In this document: positions 12,300 through 24,892 of the stretch, one piece after another
Numbering within the stretch: position 1 is the stretch's first letter
How the letters are laid out: every line of letters starts with the position of its first letter
NCBI GenBank assembly: GCA_024803745.1
Contig: JANJXV010000048.1
Coordinates: forward strand, 5,512,501-5,576,500
Length of the DNA stretch: 64,000 nt
Origin: Megascapheus bottae
Lineage: Eukaryota; Chordata; Mammalia; Rodentia; Geomyidae
Reading direction: 5' to 3'
The notes under the pieces: generated by a model
The model's database searches: none
What the model saw: the letters and a program-made list of their open reading frames with translations, nothing else
Told to the model about the DNA's origin: nothing
Translations under genes and position numbers: made by a program

Positions 12300-14803
12300 A
12301 TGTTTAGGGTTAGGATTAGGGTTAGGGTTAGGGTAAGTGTAAGGGATAGGTTTAGTGATAGGATTAGGGTTAAGGTTGGGTTTAGGGTTAGGGTTACTGT
12401 AAGGGTAAGGTTTAGGGTTAGGGTTAAGATTACGGTTAAGGTTAGGGTTAGGTTTAGGGTTAGGGTAAGGGTTAGGTTTAGGGTTAGGGTTAGGTATAGG
12501 GTTAGGGTTAGGGTAAGGGTTAGGGTTAGGGTTAGGGTTAGATTTAGGGTAAGCGTTAGGGTTAGAGTTAGGGTTAGTTTTAGGGTTAGGGTAAGGGTAA
12601 GGGTTAGGGTTAGGTTTAGGGTTAGGTTAAGGCTTAGGGTTAGGGTTAGGGTTAGGGTAGGGGTTAGGGTAAGAGTAAGTGTTAGGGTTAGGGTTAGGGT
12701 TAGGATTAGGGTAAGGGTAAGGGTTAGGGATAAGGTTAGGGTTAGGTTTAGGGTTAGGGTTAGGGTAAGGGTAAGGGTTAGGATTAAGGTTAGGGTTAGG
12801 GTTAGTTTTAGGGGTAGGGTTAGGGTTATGGTAATGGTAAGGATTAGGTTTAGGATTAGGAAAGGGTGAGGGTAAGTATTAGGGTTAGGTTTAGGGTTAG
12901 GGTTAGGTTTCAGGTTAGGGTTAGGGTAAGGGTCAGGTTTGTGGTTAGGGTTAGGGTTAGGGTTAGGTTTAGTGTTTCGGTTAAAGTTAGGGTTACGGTA
13001 AGGGTTAGGGTTAGGGTTAGGGTTAGGTTTAGGGTTAGGTTTAGGGTTAAGGTTAGGGTTAGGGTTAGGGTTAGGATAAGGGTATGCATTAGGGTTAGGG
13101 TTAGGGTTAGGTTTAGGATAAGGGTAAGGTTTAGGGTTAGCGTTAGGGTAAGGGTAAGAGTTATGGTTAGGGTTAGGGTTAAGGTAAAGGTAAGAGTTAG
13201 GGTTTGGTTTAGGGTTAGGTTTTCGGTAAGGGTTAGGGTTAGGTTTAGGGTAAGGGTAAGGTTTAGGTTTAGGTTTAGAGTTAGGGGTAGGGTAAGGGTA
13301 AGGATTAAGGTTAGGGTTAGGGTTAGGTTTAGGGTTAGGGTAAGGGTAAGTGTTAGGTTTAGGGTTAGGGTAAGGGTTAGGGTTGGGGTTAGGTTTAGGG
13401 TTATGGTAAGGGTAAGGATTAGGATTAGGATTAGGTTAGGGTTAGGGTAAGATTAAGGGTTAATGTTATGTTTAGGGTTAGGATTAAGTTTCAGGTTAGG
13501 GTTAGGGTAAGGGTAAGGGTTGGGGTTAGGGTTAGGGTTAAGGTAATGGTAAGGGTTAGGGTTAGGTTTAGGGTTAGGGTTAGGGTTAGGGTTAGGGTAA
13601 GGGTAAAAGTTAAAGATAAGTTACGTTTATGGTTAGGGTTAGCGTTAGCTTAAACGTAAGTGTTAGGGTTAGGTTTAGGGTTGGGGTTAGGGTAAGGGTA
13701 AGGGTTAGGTTTAGAGTTAGGTTTAGGTTTTAGGTTAGGGTTAGGGTTAGGGTTAGGGAAAGGATAAGGGTTAGGGTAAAGGTTAGTTTTAGGGTTAGGT
13801 TTAGGGTTAAGGTTAGGGTTAGAGTAAGGGTAAGCGTTAGGGTTAGGTTAGGGTTAGGTTTGGGGTTAGGGTTAGGGTTAGTGTAAGGGTAAGGGTTAGG
13901 GTTAAGGTTAGGGTTAGGGTTAGGTTTCGGGTAAGGATTAGGTTTAGGGTTAGAGTAAGGGTAAGGGTTAGGGCTAGGATTAGGGTAGGGTTTAGGGTAA
14001 GAGTTAGGGTTAGGGTTAGGTTTAGGGTTAGGGTTAGGGTAAGGTTAAGGGTAAGTTTTAGGTTTAGGTTTAGGGTTAGGGTAAGAGTAAGGGTAAGGGT
14101 TATGGTTAGGTTTAGTGTTAGGGTAAGGGTTAGGGTTAGGTTTAGGGTTAGGTTTAGGGTTTCGGTTAGGGTTAGGGTTAGGGTTAGGGTAAAGGTAAGG
14201 TTTAGGGTTAGGGTAATGGTTAGGATTAGGGTTAGGTTAAGGTTTATGATTGGGGTTAAGTTTAGGGTTAGGGTTAGGGTAAGAGTAAGGGTTAGGGTTA
14301 GGGTTAGGGTAAGGGTTAGGGTTAGGGTTAGGGTTAGGGGTTACGGTTACGGTTAGGTTTAGCTTTAGGGTTAGGGTTAGGGTAAGGTTTAGGGTTATGG
14401 TTAGGGTAATGGAAGGGTTAGATTTAGGGTTCAGGTAAGGGTAAGGGTTAGAGTTAGGGTGAGGGTAGGGTTATTTTTAGGGTTAGGGTTAGGGTAAGGG
14501 TAAGAGATAGGGTTAGCGATAGGGTTAGGGTTAGGTTTAGGTTTAGGGTTAGGGTTAGGGTTCGGGTTAGGGTTAGGGTAAGAGTGAGGGTTAGGTTATG
14601 GTTAGGTTTAGGTTTGGGGTTAGGGTTAGGGTAAGGGAAAGGATAAGTGTTAGGGTTAAGGTTAGGTTTAGGGTTAGGGTTAGGGTAAGGGTAAGTGTTA
14701 GGGTTAGGGTTAGGGTTAGGGTTAGGTTTAGGGTTAGGGTTCGGGTTAGGGTTAGTGCAACGGTAAGGGTTAGGGTTAAGGTTAGGGTTAGGGTTAGGGT
14801 TTT

Positions 14804-14834
<31 letters not shown>

Positions 14835-15803
14835 CTAAGGGTTAGGGTTAAGGTTAGGTTTAGGGTTAGTTTTAGATTTAGGGGTAGGGTTAGGGTAAGG
14901 GTAAGTGTTAGGGTTAGGATTAGGGACGGGGTTAGGGTAAGGGTTAGGGTTAGGGTTAGTTTTTGGGTTAGGGTTAGGGAAATGGTAAGTGTTAGTTTTA
15001 GTGTTAGTGTTAGGGTTAGGGTAAGGGAAAGGATTAGCGTTAGGGTTAAGTTTAGGGTAAGGGTTAGGGGTAGGGTTAGGGTTAGAGTTAGGGTTAGGGT
15101 TAGTTTAAGGGTATGGGTTAGGGTTAGGGTTAGGGTTAGGGTTACAGATAGGGTGAGGGTTAGTGTAACGGTTAGGGGTAGGGTTAGGGTTAGAGTTACG
15201 GTTAGGGTTAGGTTTAGAGTTAGGTTTAGGGTAAGGTTAGAGTTAAGGTTAGGGTTAGGGTTAGTTTTAGGGTTAGGGTTAGGGCTAGGGTAAGGGTAAG
15301 GGTTAGGGTTAGGATTAGGGTAGGGTTAGGGTAAGGGTTAGGGTTAGGGTTATTGTTAAGGTTAGGTTTAGTTTTAGGGTTAGGGTAAGGGTAAGGGTTG
15401 GGGTTATGGTTGGGGTTAGGTTTAGTGTTTGGGTTAAGGTTAGGGTTAGGGTTACGGTTAGGGGTTATGGTTATGGTTAGGTTTAGGTTTAGGTAAGGGT
15501 TCTGGTTAGGGGTTAGGGTTAGTGTTAGTGTTGGGTTAAGGGTTAGGGTTAGAGTAAATTTTAGGGTGAGGATAAGGGTTAGGGTTAGGGTTAGTGTTAG
15601 GGTTAGTGTTAGGGTTAGGTTAAGGGTTAGGAGTAGGGTTATGTTTGGGGTTAGGATAAGGGTTAGGGTTAGGGTTAGGCTTAGGGTAAGAGTAAGTGTT
15701 AGTGTTAGGGTTAGGGTTAGGTTTAGGTTTAGGGTTTGGGTTAAGGTTAAGTTTAGGGTTAGGGTAAGGGTAAGGGTTTGGGTTAGGGTTAGGGTTAGGG
15801 GTT
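12300..15803 (+). repeat. Family 1 composite unit (3504 bp)
   Basis: Starts with ATGTTTAGGGTTAGG and GGGATAGGTTTAGTGATAGG. It is long enough for two units or more; a partial landmark ATGTTTAGGGTTAGGATTAAG at 13468 may mark an internal unit. It also contains the most diverged patch of the left half, near 13603-13662. Confidence 0.6.
13603..13662 (+). repeat. Strongly diverged patch inside the array
   Basis: About 60 bases with AAAAGTTAAAG, ATAAGTTACG and GCTTAAACG, much further from TTAGGG than its surroundings but still loosely hexameric. It is retained unchanged in copy 2 near 27395-27454, so the divergence predates the 13.8-kb duplication. Confidence 0.7.
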
Positions 15804-17073
15804 ATATTTAGGGTTAGGATTAGGGTTAGGGTTAGGGTAAGGGTAAGGGATAGGTTTAGTGGTAGGATTAGGGTTAAGGTTGGGTTTAGGGTTAAGGTTA
15901 GTGTAAGGGTAAGGGTTAGGGTTAGGGTTATGATTAGGGTTAAGGTTAGGGTTAGGTTTAGTGTTAGGGTAAGAGTTAGGTTTAGGGTTAGGGTTCTGTA
16001 TAGGGTTAAGGTTAGGTTTAGGGTTAGGGTAAGGGTTAGGGTTAGGGTTAGGGGTAGAGTTAGGGTAAGTGTTAGGATTAGGGTTAGGGTTAGGGTTAGG
16101 GTTAGGTTTAGTGTTGGGTTTAAGGTTAGGTTTAGGGTAAGGTTTAGGGTTAGCGTTAGGGTTAGGTTTAGGGTTAGGTTTAGGTTTAGGTTAGGGTTTG
16201 TGTTAGGGTTAGGGTAAGGGTATGTGTTAGGGTTAGGGTTAGGGTTAGGGGTTAGGGGTTACGGTTAGGGTTAGGGGTAGGGTGAGGGGTAAGGGTTAGG
16301 GTTAGGGTTAGGGTTAGGGTAAGGGTTAGGGTTACGGTTAGGGAAAGGATAAGGCTTAGGGTTAAGGTTAGATTTAGGGTGAGGGTTAGTGTTAAGATTA
16401 GGGTTACGGTTAGGATAAGGGTAAGGGTTAGGGTTAGGTATTGGTTTAGGGTTAGGGTAAGGGGAGGGATAGGGTTAGGGTTAGGGTTAGCGTTAGGTTT
16501 AGTGTTGGGGTTAAGGTTAGGGTTAGGGTAAGGGTTAGGGTTAGGGTTAGGAATAGGTTTAGGGTAAGGTTAGGGTTAGGGTTAGGGTTAGGGTTAGGGT
16601 AAGGGTATGTGTTAGGGTAAGGGTTAGGTTTAGGTTTAGGGTTAGCATTAGGCTTAGGCTAAGTGTTTGATTTAGGTTTAGGGTTAAGGTAAGGCTAAAG
16701 GTTAGGGTTAGGGTTAGTGTTAGGTTTAGGGTAAGGCTTAGGGTTAGGTTTAGGGTAAGGGTTAGGTTTAGGGTTAGGGTTAGGGTTAGGGTTAGGTTTA
16801 GAGTTAGGGTAAGGGTTAGGTTTAGGGTTAGGGTTAGGTATAGGGTTAGCGTTAGTGTTAAGGTAAGGGTTAGGGTTAGGGTTAAGGTTAGAGTTAGGGT
16901 AAGGGTTAGGGTTAGAGTTAGGGTTAGTTTTAGGGTTAGGGTAAGGGTAAGGGTTAGGGTTAGGATTAGGGTTAGGGTTAGGATTAGGGTTAGGGTTAGG
17001 ATAAGGTTAAGGGTTAGGGTTATGGTAAGGGTAAGGGTTAGTGTTAGGGTTAGGGTTAGGGTTAGGGTTAGTG

Positions 17074-17104
<31 letters not shown>

Positions 17105-17975
17105 AAGTGTTAGGGTTAAGGTTAGGGTTAGTTTTAGGTTTAGGGGTAGGGTTAGGGTAAGGGTAAGTGTTAGGGTTAGGATTAGGGAAGGGTTTAGTTT
17201 TAGGGTTAGGGTAAGGGTAAGGGTTAGGTTTAGGGTTAGGGTTAGGGTAAGGGTAAGGGTTAGGTTTAGGGTTAGTGTTAGGGTTAGGGTAAGGGAAAGG
17301 GTTAGGGTTAGGGTTAGGGTAGGTGTTAGGGGTAGGGTTAGGGTTAGAGTTAGGGTTAGGTTTAGGGTTACGGTTAGGGTTAGGTTTAGGGTTAGGTTTA
17401 GGGTAAGGTTAGAGTTAAGGTTAGGGTTGGGGTTAGTTTTAGGTTTAGGGTTACGGTTAGGGTAAGGGTAATTGTTAGGGTTAGGATTAGGGTAGGGTTA
17501 GGGTAAGGGTTAGGGTTAGGGTTAGGGTTAAGTTTAGGTTTAGTTTTAGGGTTAGGGTAAGGGTAAGGGTTGGGGTTAGGGTTAGGGTTACGTTTAGTGT
17601 TTGGGTTAAGGTTCGGGTTAGGGTAATGGTTAGTGTTAGGTTTAGGGTTAGGATTAGTGTTAGGGTTATGGATTACGGTTATGGTTAGGGTTATGTAAGG
17701 GTTAGGGTTAGGGGTTAGGGTTGGTGTTAGGGTTGGGTTAAGGGTTAGGGTTAGGGTAAGGGTTAGTGTTAGGGTTAGTGTTAGGGGTAGGTTAAGGGTT
17801 AGGGTTAGGGTTAGGGTTGGGGTTAGGATAAGGGTTAGGGTTAGGGTTAGGCTTACGGTAAAAGTAAGTGTTAGTGTTAGGGTTAGTGTTAGGGTTAGGT
17901 TTAGGCTTTGGGTTAAGGTTAAGTTTCGGGTTAGGGTAAGGGTAAGGGTTAGGGTTAGGGTTAGGGTTAGGGGTT
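15804..17975 (+). repeat. Chimeric family 1 unit across the duplication junction
   Basis: Starts with a landmark whose ATG has become ATA (ATATTTAGGGTTAGG). About 990 bp in, it switches at the junction near 16770-16800 to the sequence found about 330 bp into the unit at 2618. The join lies in a plain TTAGGG run of about 22 bp that both sides share. The two joined sites are about 660 bp out of register with respect to the unit start. Confidence 0.7.
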
Positions 17976-19457
17976 ATGTTTAGGGTTAGGATTAGGGTTA
18001 GGGTTAGGGTAAGGGTAAGGGATAGGTTTAGTGATAGGATTAGGGTTAAGGTTGGGTTTAGCGTTAGGGTTACTGTAAGGGAAAGGGTTAGGGTTAGGGT
18101 TAAGATTAGGGTTAAGTTTAGGGTTAGGTTTAGGGTTAGGGTAAGGGTTAGGTTTATGGTTAGGGTTAGGTATAGGGTTAGGGTTAGGGTTACGGTTAGG
18201 GTAAGGGTTAGGTTTAGGGTTAGAGTTAGGGTAAGGGTTGGGGTTAGAGTTAGGGTTAGTTTTAGGGTTATGGTAAGGGTAAGGGTTAGGGTTAGGTTTA
18301 GGGTTAGGTTAAGGCTTAGGGTTAGGGTTAGGGTTAGGGTAGGGGTTAGGGTAAGAGTAAGTGTTAGGGTTAGGGTTAGGGTTAGGATTAGGGTAAGGGT
18401 AAGGGTTAGGGTTAAGGTTAGGGTTAGGGTTAGGGTTAGGGTTAGGGTAAGGGTAAGGGTTAGGGTTAAGGTTACGGTTAGGGTTAGTTTTAGGGTTAGG
18501 GTTAGGGTTATGGTAAGGGTAAGGATTAGGTTTAGGATTAGGGTAGGGTGAGGGTAAGTATTAGGGTTAGGTTTAGGGTTATGGTTATGTTTCAGGTTAG
18601 GGATAGGCTAAGGGTAAGGGTTAGGGTTAGGGTTAGGGTTAGGTTTAGTGTTTCGGTTAAGGTTAGGGTTACGGTAAGGTTTAGGGTTAGGGTTAGGGTA
18701 AGGTTTATGGTTATGGTTAGGGTTAGGGTTAGGGTTAGGATAAGGGTATGCGTTAGGGTTAGGTTTAGGGTAAGGGTAAGTTTTAGGTTTAGCCTTAGGG
18801 TAAGGGTAAGAGTTAGGGTTAGGGTTAGGGTTAAGGTAAGGGTAAGGGTTAGGGTTAGGTTTAAGGTTAGGTTTACTGTAAGGGTTAGGGTTAGGTTTAG
18901 GGTAAGGGTAAGGTTTAGGGTTAGGTTTAGGGTTAGGGGTAGGGTAAGAGTAAGGGTTAGGGTTAGGGTTAATTTAAGGTTTAGTTTTAGGGTTAGGGTA
19001 AGGGTAAGGGTTGGGGTTAGGGATAGGGTTAGGTTTAGTGTTTGGGTTAAGGTTAGGGTTAGGGTAATGTTTAGGGTTAGGTTTAGGGTTAGGATTAGGG
19101 TTAGGGTTAGGGGTTATTGTTATGGTTAGGTTTAAAGTTAGGTAAGGGTTAGGGTTAGGGGTTAGTGTTAGTGTTAGGGTTCGGTTAAGGGTTAGGGTTA
19201 GAGTAAGGGTTAGGGTGAGGATAAGGGTTAGGGTTAGGGTTAGAGTTAGTGTTAGGGTTAGTGTTATGGTTAGGTTAAGGGTTAGGGTTAGGGTTAGGGT
19301 TGGGGTTAGGATAAGGGTTAGGGTTAGGGTTAGGCTTACGGTAAGAGTAAGTGTTAGTGTTAGGGTTAGGGTTAGGGTTAGGTTAGGGTTTGGGTTAAGG
19401 TTAAGTTTAGGGTTAGGGTAAGGTTAAGGGTTAGGGTTAGGGTTAGGGTTAGGGGTT
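17976..19457 (+). repeat. Family 1 type A unit, copy 2 of 4196-5677
   Basis: Same length (1482 bp) as its counterpart. I noticed single-base differences near 18081, 18710, 18778, 19179 and 19420. Confidence 0.75.
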
Positions 19458-20765
19458 ATGTTTAGTGTTAGGATTAGGGTTAGGGTTAGGGTAAGGGTAA
19501 GGGATAGGTTTAGTGATAGGATTAGGGTTAAGGTTGGGTTTAGGGTTAGGGTTACTGTAAGGGTAAAGGTTAGGGTTAGGGTTAAGATTAGGGTTAAGGT
19601 TAGGGTTAGGTTTAGGGTTAGGGTAAGGGTTAGGTTTAGGGTTAGGGTTAGGTATAGGGTTAGCCTTAGTGTTAAGGTAAGGGTTAGGGTTAGGGTTAAG
19701 GTTAGAGTTAGGGTAAGGTTTAGGGTTAGAGTTAGGGTTAGTTTTAGGGTTAGGGTAAGGGTAAGGGTTAGGGTTAGGATTAGGGTTAGGGTTAGGATTA
19801 GGGTTAGGGTAAGGGTAAGTGTTAGGGTTATGGTAAGGGTAAGGGTTAGTGTTAGGGTTAGGGTTAGGGTTAGTGTTAGGGTTAGGGTTAGGATTAGTGT
19901 AAGGGTAAGTGTTAGGGTTAGGATTAGGGAAGGGGTTAGGGTAAGGGTTAGGTTTAGGGTTAGGGTTAGTTTTAGTGTTAGGGTTAGGGTAAGGGTAAGG
20001 GTTAGGTTTAGGGTTAGTGTTAGGGTTAGGGTAAGGGAAAGGGTTAGGGTTAGGGTTAGGGTAAGTGTTAGGGGTAGGGTTAGGGTTAGAGTTAGGGTTA
20101 GGGTTAGTTTTAGGGTTAGGGTAAGGGTTTGGGTTAGGGTTAGGGTTAGGTTTAGGGTTACGGTTAGGGTTAGGTTTAGGGTTAGGTTTAGGGTAAGGTT
20201 AGAGTTAAGGTTAGGGTTAGGGTTAGTTTTAGGGTTAGGGTTAGGGTTAGGGTAAGGGTAATTGTTAGGATTAGGATTAGGGTAGGGTTAGGGTAAGGGT
20301 TAGGGTTAGGGTTAGGGTTAAGTTTAGGTTTAGTTTTAGGGTTAGGGTAAGGGTAAGGGTTGCGGTTAGGGTTAGGGTTACGTTTAGTGTTTGGGTTAAG
20401 GTTAGGGTTAGGGTAATGGTTAGTGTTAGGTTTAGGGTTAGGATTAGTGTTAGGGTTAGGGATTACGGTTATGGTTAGTGTTAGGTAAGGGTTAGGGTTA
20501 GGGGTTAGGGTTAGTGTTAGGGTTGGGTTAAGGGTTTGGGTTAGGGTAAGGGTTAGTGTTAGGGTTAGTGTTAGGGGTAGGTTAAGGGTTAGGGTTAGGG
20601 TTAGGGTTGGGGTTAGGATAAGGGTTAGGGTTAGAGTTAGGCTTTCGGTAAGAGTAAGTGTTAGTGTTAGGGTTAGGGTTAGGGTTAGGTTTAGGCTTTG
20701 GGTTAAGGTTAAGGTTAGGGTTAGGGTAAGGGTAAGGGTTAGGGTTAGGGTTAGGGTTAGGGGTT
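19458..20765 (+). repeat. Family 1 type B unit, copy 2 of 5678-6991
   Basis: 1308 bp, one hexamer shorter than its counterpart. The loss falls in a plain TTAGGG run near 19850-19875. Confidence 0.75.
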
Positions 20766-22259
20766 ATGTTTAGGGTTAGGATTAGGGTTAGGGTTAGGGT
20801 AAGGGTAAGGGATAGGTTTAGTGATAGGATTAGGGTGAAGGTTGGGTTTAGCGTTAGGGTTACTGTAAGGGTAAGGGTTAGGGTTAGGGTTAAGATTCGG
20901 GTTAAGTTTAGGGTTAGGTTTATGGTTAGGGTAAGGGTTAGGTTTATGGTTAGGGTTAGGTATAGGGTTAGGGTTAGGGTTACGGTTAGGGTAAGGGTTA
21001 GGGTTAGGGTTAGAGTTAGGGTAAGGTTTAGGGTTAGAGTTAGGGTTAGTTTTAGGGTTATGGTAAGGGTAAGGGTTAGGGTTAGGTTTAGGGTTAGGTT
21101 AAGGCTTAGGGTTAGGGTTAGGTTTAGGGTATGGGTTAGGGTAAGAGTAAGTGTTAGGGTTAGGGTTAGGGTTAGGGTAAGGGTAAGGGTTAGGGTTAAG
21201 GTTAGGGTTAGGGTTAGTGTTAGGGTTAGGGTAAGGGTAAGGTTTAGGGTTAAGGTTACGGTTAGGGTTAGTTTTAGGATTAGGGTTAGGGTTATGGTAA
21301 GGGTAAGGATTAGGTTTAGGATTAGGTTAGGGTGAGGGTAAGTGTTAGAGTTAAGTTTAGAGTTAGGGTTATGTTTCAGGTTAGGGTTAGGCTAAGGGTA
21401 AGGGTTAGGGTTAGGGTTAGGGTTAGGTTTAGTGTTTCGGTTAAGGTTAGGGTTACGGTAAGGTTTAGGGTTAGGGTTAGGGTTAGGTTTAATGTTACGG
21501 TTAGGGTTAGGATTAGGGTTAGGATAAGTGTATGCGTTATGGTTAGGGATAGGGTTAGGTTTAGGGTAATTGTAAGGTTTAGGGTTAGCGTTAGGGTAAG
21601 GGGTAAGAGTTAGTGTTAGGGTTAGGGTTAAGGTAAGGGTAAGGGTTAGGGTTAGGTTTAGGGTTAGGTTTACAGTAAGGGTAGGGTTAGGTTTAGGGTA
21701 AGGGTAAGGTTTAGGGTTAGGTTTAGGGTTAGGGGTAGGGTAAGGGTAAGGGTTAGGGTTAGGGTTAAGTTGAGGTTTAGATTTAGGGTTAGGGTAAGGG
21801 TAAGGGTTGGGGTTTGGGTTAGGGTTAGGTTTAGTGTTTGGGTTAAGGTTAGGGTTAGGGTAATGTTTAGGGTTAGGTTTAGGGTTAGAATTAGGGTTAG
21901 GGTTAGGGGTTTTTGTTTTGGTTAGGTTTAGGGGTAGGTAAGGGTTAGGGTTAGGGTTTAGTGTTAGTGTTAGGGTTGGGTTAAGGGTTAGGGTTAGAGT
22001 AACGGTTAGGGTGAGGATAAGGGTTAGGGTTAGGGTTAGGGTTAGTGTTAGGGTTAGTGTTATGGTTAGGTTAAGGGTTAGGGTTAGGGTTAGGGTTAGG
22101 GTTGGGGTTAGGGTAAGGGTTAGGGTTAGGGTTAGGCTTACGTTAAAAGTAAGTGTTAGTGTTAGGTTTAGGGTTAGGGTTAGGTTAGGGTTTGGGTTAA
22201 GGTTAAGTTTAGGGTTATTGTAAGGTTAAGGGTTAGGGTTAGGGTTAGGGTTAGGGGTT
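20766..22259 (+). repeat. Family 1 type A unit, copy 2 of 6992-8479
   Basis: 1494 bp, one hexamer longer than its counterpart. The gain is in the TTAGGG run near 22080-22103. It shares the private GGGTGAAGG change. Confidence 0.75.
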
Positions 22260-23261
22260 ATGTTTAGTGTTAGGTTTAGGTTTAGGGTTAGGGTAAGGGT
22301 AAGGGATTGGTTTAGTGATAGGATTATGGTTAAGTTTGGGTTTATGGTTAGGGTTACTGTAAGGGTAAGGGTTAGGTTTAGGGTTAAGATTAGGTTTAAG
22401 GTTAGGGTTAGGTTTAGGGTTAGGGTAAGGGTTAGGTTTAGGGTTAGGGTTAGGTATAGGGTTAGCGTTAGTTTTAAGGTAAGGGTTAGGGTTAGGGTTA
22501 AGGTTAGAGTTACGGTAAGGGTTAGGGTTAGAGTTAGGGTTAATTTTAGGGTTAGGGTAAGGGTAATGGTTAGGGTTAGGTTTAGGGTTAGGTTAAGGCT
22601 TAGGGTTAGGGTTAGGGTTAGGGTTAGTTTTAGGGTTAGGGTTAGGGTTATGGTAAGGGTAAGGATTATGTTTAGGATTAGGTTAGGGTGAGGGTAAATG
22701 TTAGGGTTAGGTTTAGGTTTAGGGTTAGGTTTCAGGTTAGGGTTAGGGTAGGGGTAACTGTTGGGGTTAGGGTTAGGGTTACGTTTAGTGTTTCAGTTAA
22801 GGTTAGGGTTTCGGTAAGGGTTAGGCTTAGGGTTAGTTTTAGGGTTAGGTTTAGGGTTACGGTTAGGGTTAGGGTTAGGGTTAGGATAAGGGTATTCCTT
22901 AGGGTTAGGGTTAGGGTTAGGTTTAGGGTAAGGGTAAGGCTTAGGGTTAGCGTTAGGGTAAGCGTAAGAGTTAGGGTTAGGGTTAGGGTTAAGGTAAGGG
23001 TAAGGGTTATGGTTAGGGTTAAGGTTAATTTACGGTTAGGGTTAGGGTTAGGGTTAGCGTAAGGGTAAGTGTTAGGGTTAGGTTTAGGGTTAGGGTTAGG
23101 GTAAAGGTAAGGGTTAGGTTTAGGGTTAGGTTTAGGTTTTAGGTTAGGGTTAGGGTTAGGGTTAGGTTTAGGGTTAGGGTTAGGGTAAGGGTAAGGATTA
23201 GGATTAGGATTAGGTAGGGTTAGGGTAAGGGTAAGGCTTAATGTTAGGTTTAGGGTTAGGG

Positions 23262-23292
<31 letters not shown>

Positions 23293-24892
23293 AAGGGTTA
23301 GGTTACGGTAAGGATTAGGGTTAGGTTTCGGGTAAGGGTTAGGTTTAGGGTTAGAATAAGGGTAAGGGTTAGGGTTAGGATTAGGGTAGGGTTTAGGGTA
23401 AGAGTTAGGGTTAGGGTTAGGGTTAGGTTTAGGGTTAGGGTTAGGGTTAGGATTTACGTTTAGGGTTAGGTTTAGGTTTAGGGTTAGGGTTAGGGTTAGG
23501 GTAAGGGTTAGGGTTAGGGTTAGGGTAATGGTAAGGGTTAGGTTTAGGGTTAGGGTTAGTGTTAGGGTTAGGGTAAGGGTTAGAGTTAGGGTAAGGGTAA
23601 GGTTATTTTTAGGGTTAGGTTTAGTGTAAGGGTAAGGGATAGGGTTAGGGATAGGTTTAGGGTTAAGGTTAGTTTTAGGGTTAGGGTTGAGTAAGGGTAA
23701 GGGTTAGGGTTAGGGTTAGGGTTCAGGTTAGGTTTAGGGTTAGCGTTACGGTTTGCGTAAGGGTTTGGTTTAGGGTTCGGGTTAGGGTAAGGGTAAGAGT
23801 GAGGGTTAGGTTTAGGGTTAGGTTTAGGTTTGGGGTTAGGGTTAGGGTAAGGTAAAGGTAAGTGTTAGGGTTAAGGTTAGGTTAAGGGTTAGGGTTAGGG
23901 TTAAGATTAGGTTTATAGTTACGGTAAGTGTAAGGGTTAGGGTTAGGTTTAGGGTTAGGTTTAGGGTAAGGGTAAGGGTTACGGTTAGGGTTAGGGTTAG
24001 GTTTAGGGTTAAGGTTCGGGTTCGGGTTAGTGTAACTGTAAGGGTTAGGGTTAAGGTTAGGGTTAGGGTTTTGTTTAGGGTTAGTGTTAGGGTTAGTGTA
24101 AGGGTAAGGGTTAGGGTTAAGGTTAGGGTTAGTTTTATGTTTAGGGGTAGGGTTAGGGTAAGGGTAAGTGTTAGGATTAGGATTAGGGAAGGGGTTAGGG
24201 TAAGGGTTAGGGTTAGGGTTAGGGTTAGTTTTAGGGTTAGGGTTAAGGTAAGGGTAAGGGTTAGGTTTAGGGTTAGTGTTAGGGTTAGGGTTAGGTTTAG
24301 GGTTAGGTTTAGGGTAAGCTTAGAGTTAAGGTTAGGGTTAGGGTTAGTTTTAGGGTTAGGGTTAGGGTTAGGGTAAGGGTAAGGGTTAGGGTTAGGATTA
24401 GGGTAGGGTTAGGGTAAGGGTTAGGGTTAGGGTTAGGGTTAAGTTTAGGTTTAGTTTTAGGGTTAGGGTAAGGGTAAGGGTTGGGGTTAGGGTTAGGGTT
24501 ACATTTAGTGTTTGGGTTAAGGTTAGGGTTAGGGCAATGGTTAGGGTTAGGTTTAGGGTTAGGATTAGTGTTAGGGTTAGGGGTTACCGTTATGGTTAGG
24601 GTTAGGTAAGGGTTAGGGTTAGGGGTTAGGGTTAGTGTTAGGGTTGGGTTAAGGGTTAGGGTTAGGGTAAGTGTTAGTGTTAGGGTTAGTGTTAGCGGTA
24701 GGTTAAGGGTTAGGTTTATTGTTAGGGTTGGAGTTAGGATAAGGGTTAGGGTTAGGGTTAGGCTTACAGTAAAAGTAAGTGTTAGTGTTAGGGTTAGGGT
24801 TAAGGTTAGGTTTAGGGTTTGGGTTAAGGTTAAGTTTAGGGTTAGTGTAAGGGTAAGGGTCAGGGTTAGGGTTAGGGTTAGGGTTAGGGGTT
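22260..24892 (+). repeat. Family 1 composite type B unit, copy 2 of 8480-11112
   Basis: Same length as its counterpart (2633 bp), with a few substitutions, for example near 22825, 22940 and 23910. Confidence 0.65.

Larger units (their letters stand above)
2941..16795 (+). repeat. 13.8-kb tandem duplication, copy 1
   Basis: Distinctive marks along this segment recur in the same order 13.77-13.84 kb downstream. Examples are 2961/16801, 4196/17976, 5678/19458, 8480/22260, 10291/24071, 12866/26658 and 15930/29716. The offset steps 13840, 13780, 13774, 13780, 13786, 13792, 13786, 13787, so almost every length change is a multiple of 6 bp. The largest is 54 bp present here and absent from copy 2. 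I noticed roughly two dozen base substitutions, so the copies are well over 99 percent identical. The left edge lies in a TTAGGG run around 2925-2960. Recent tandem duplication is the simplest reading; assembly duplication cannot be excluded from sequence alone. Confidence 0.9.
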
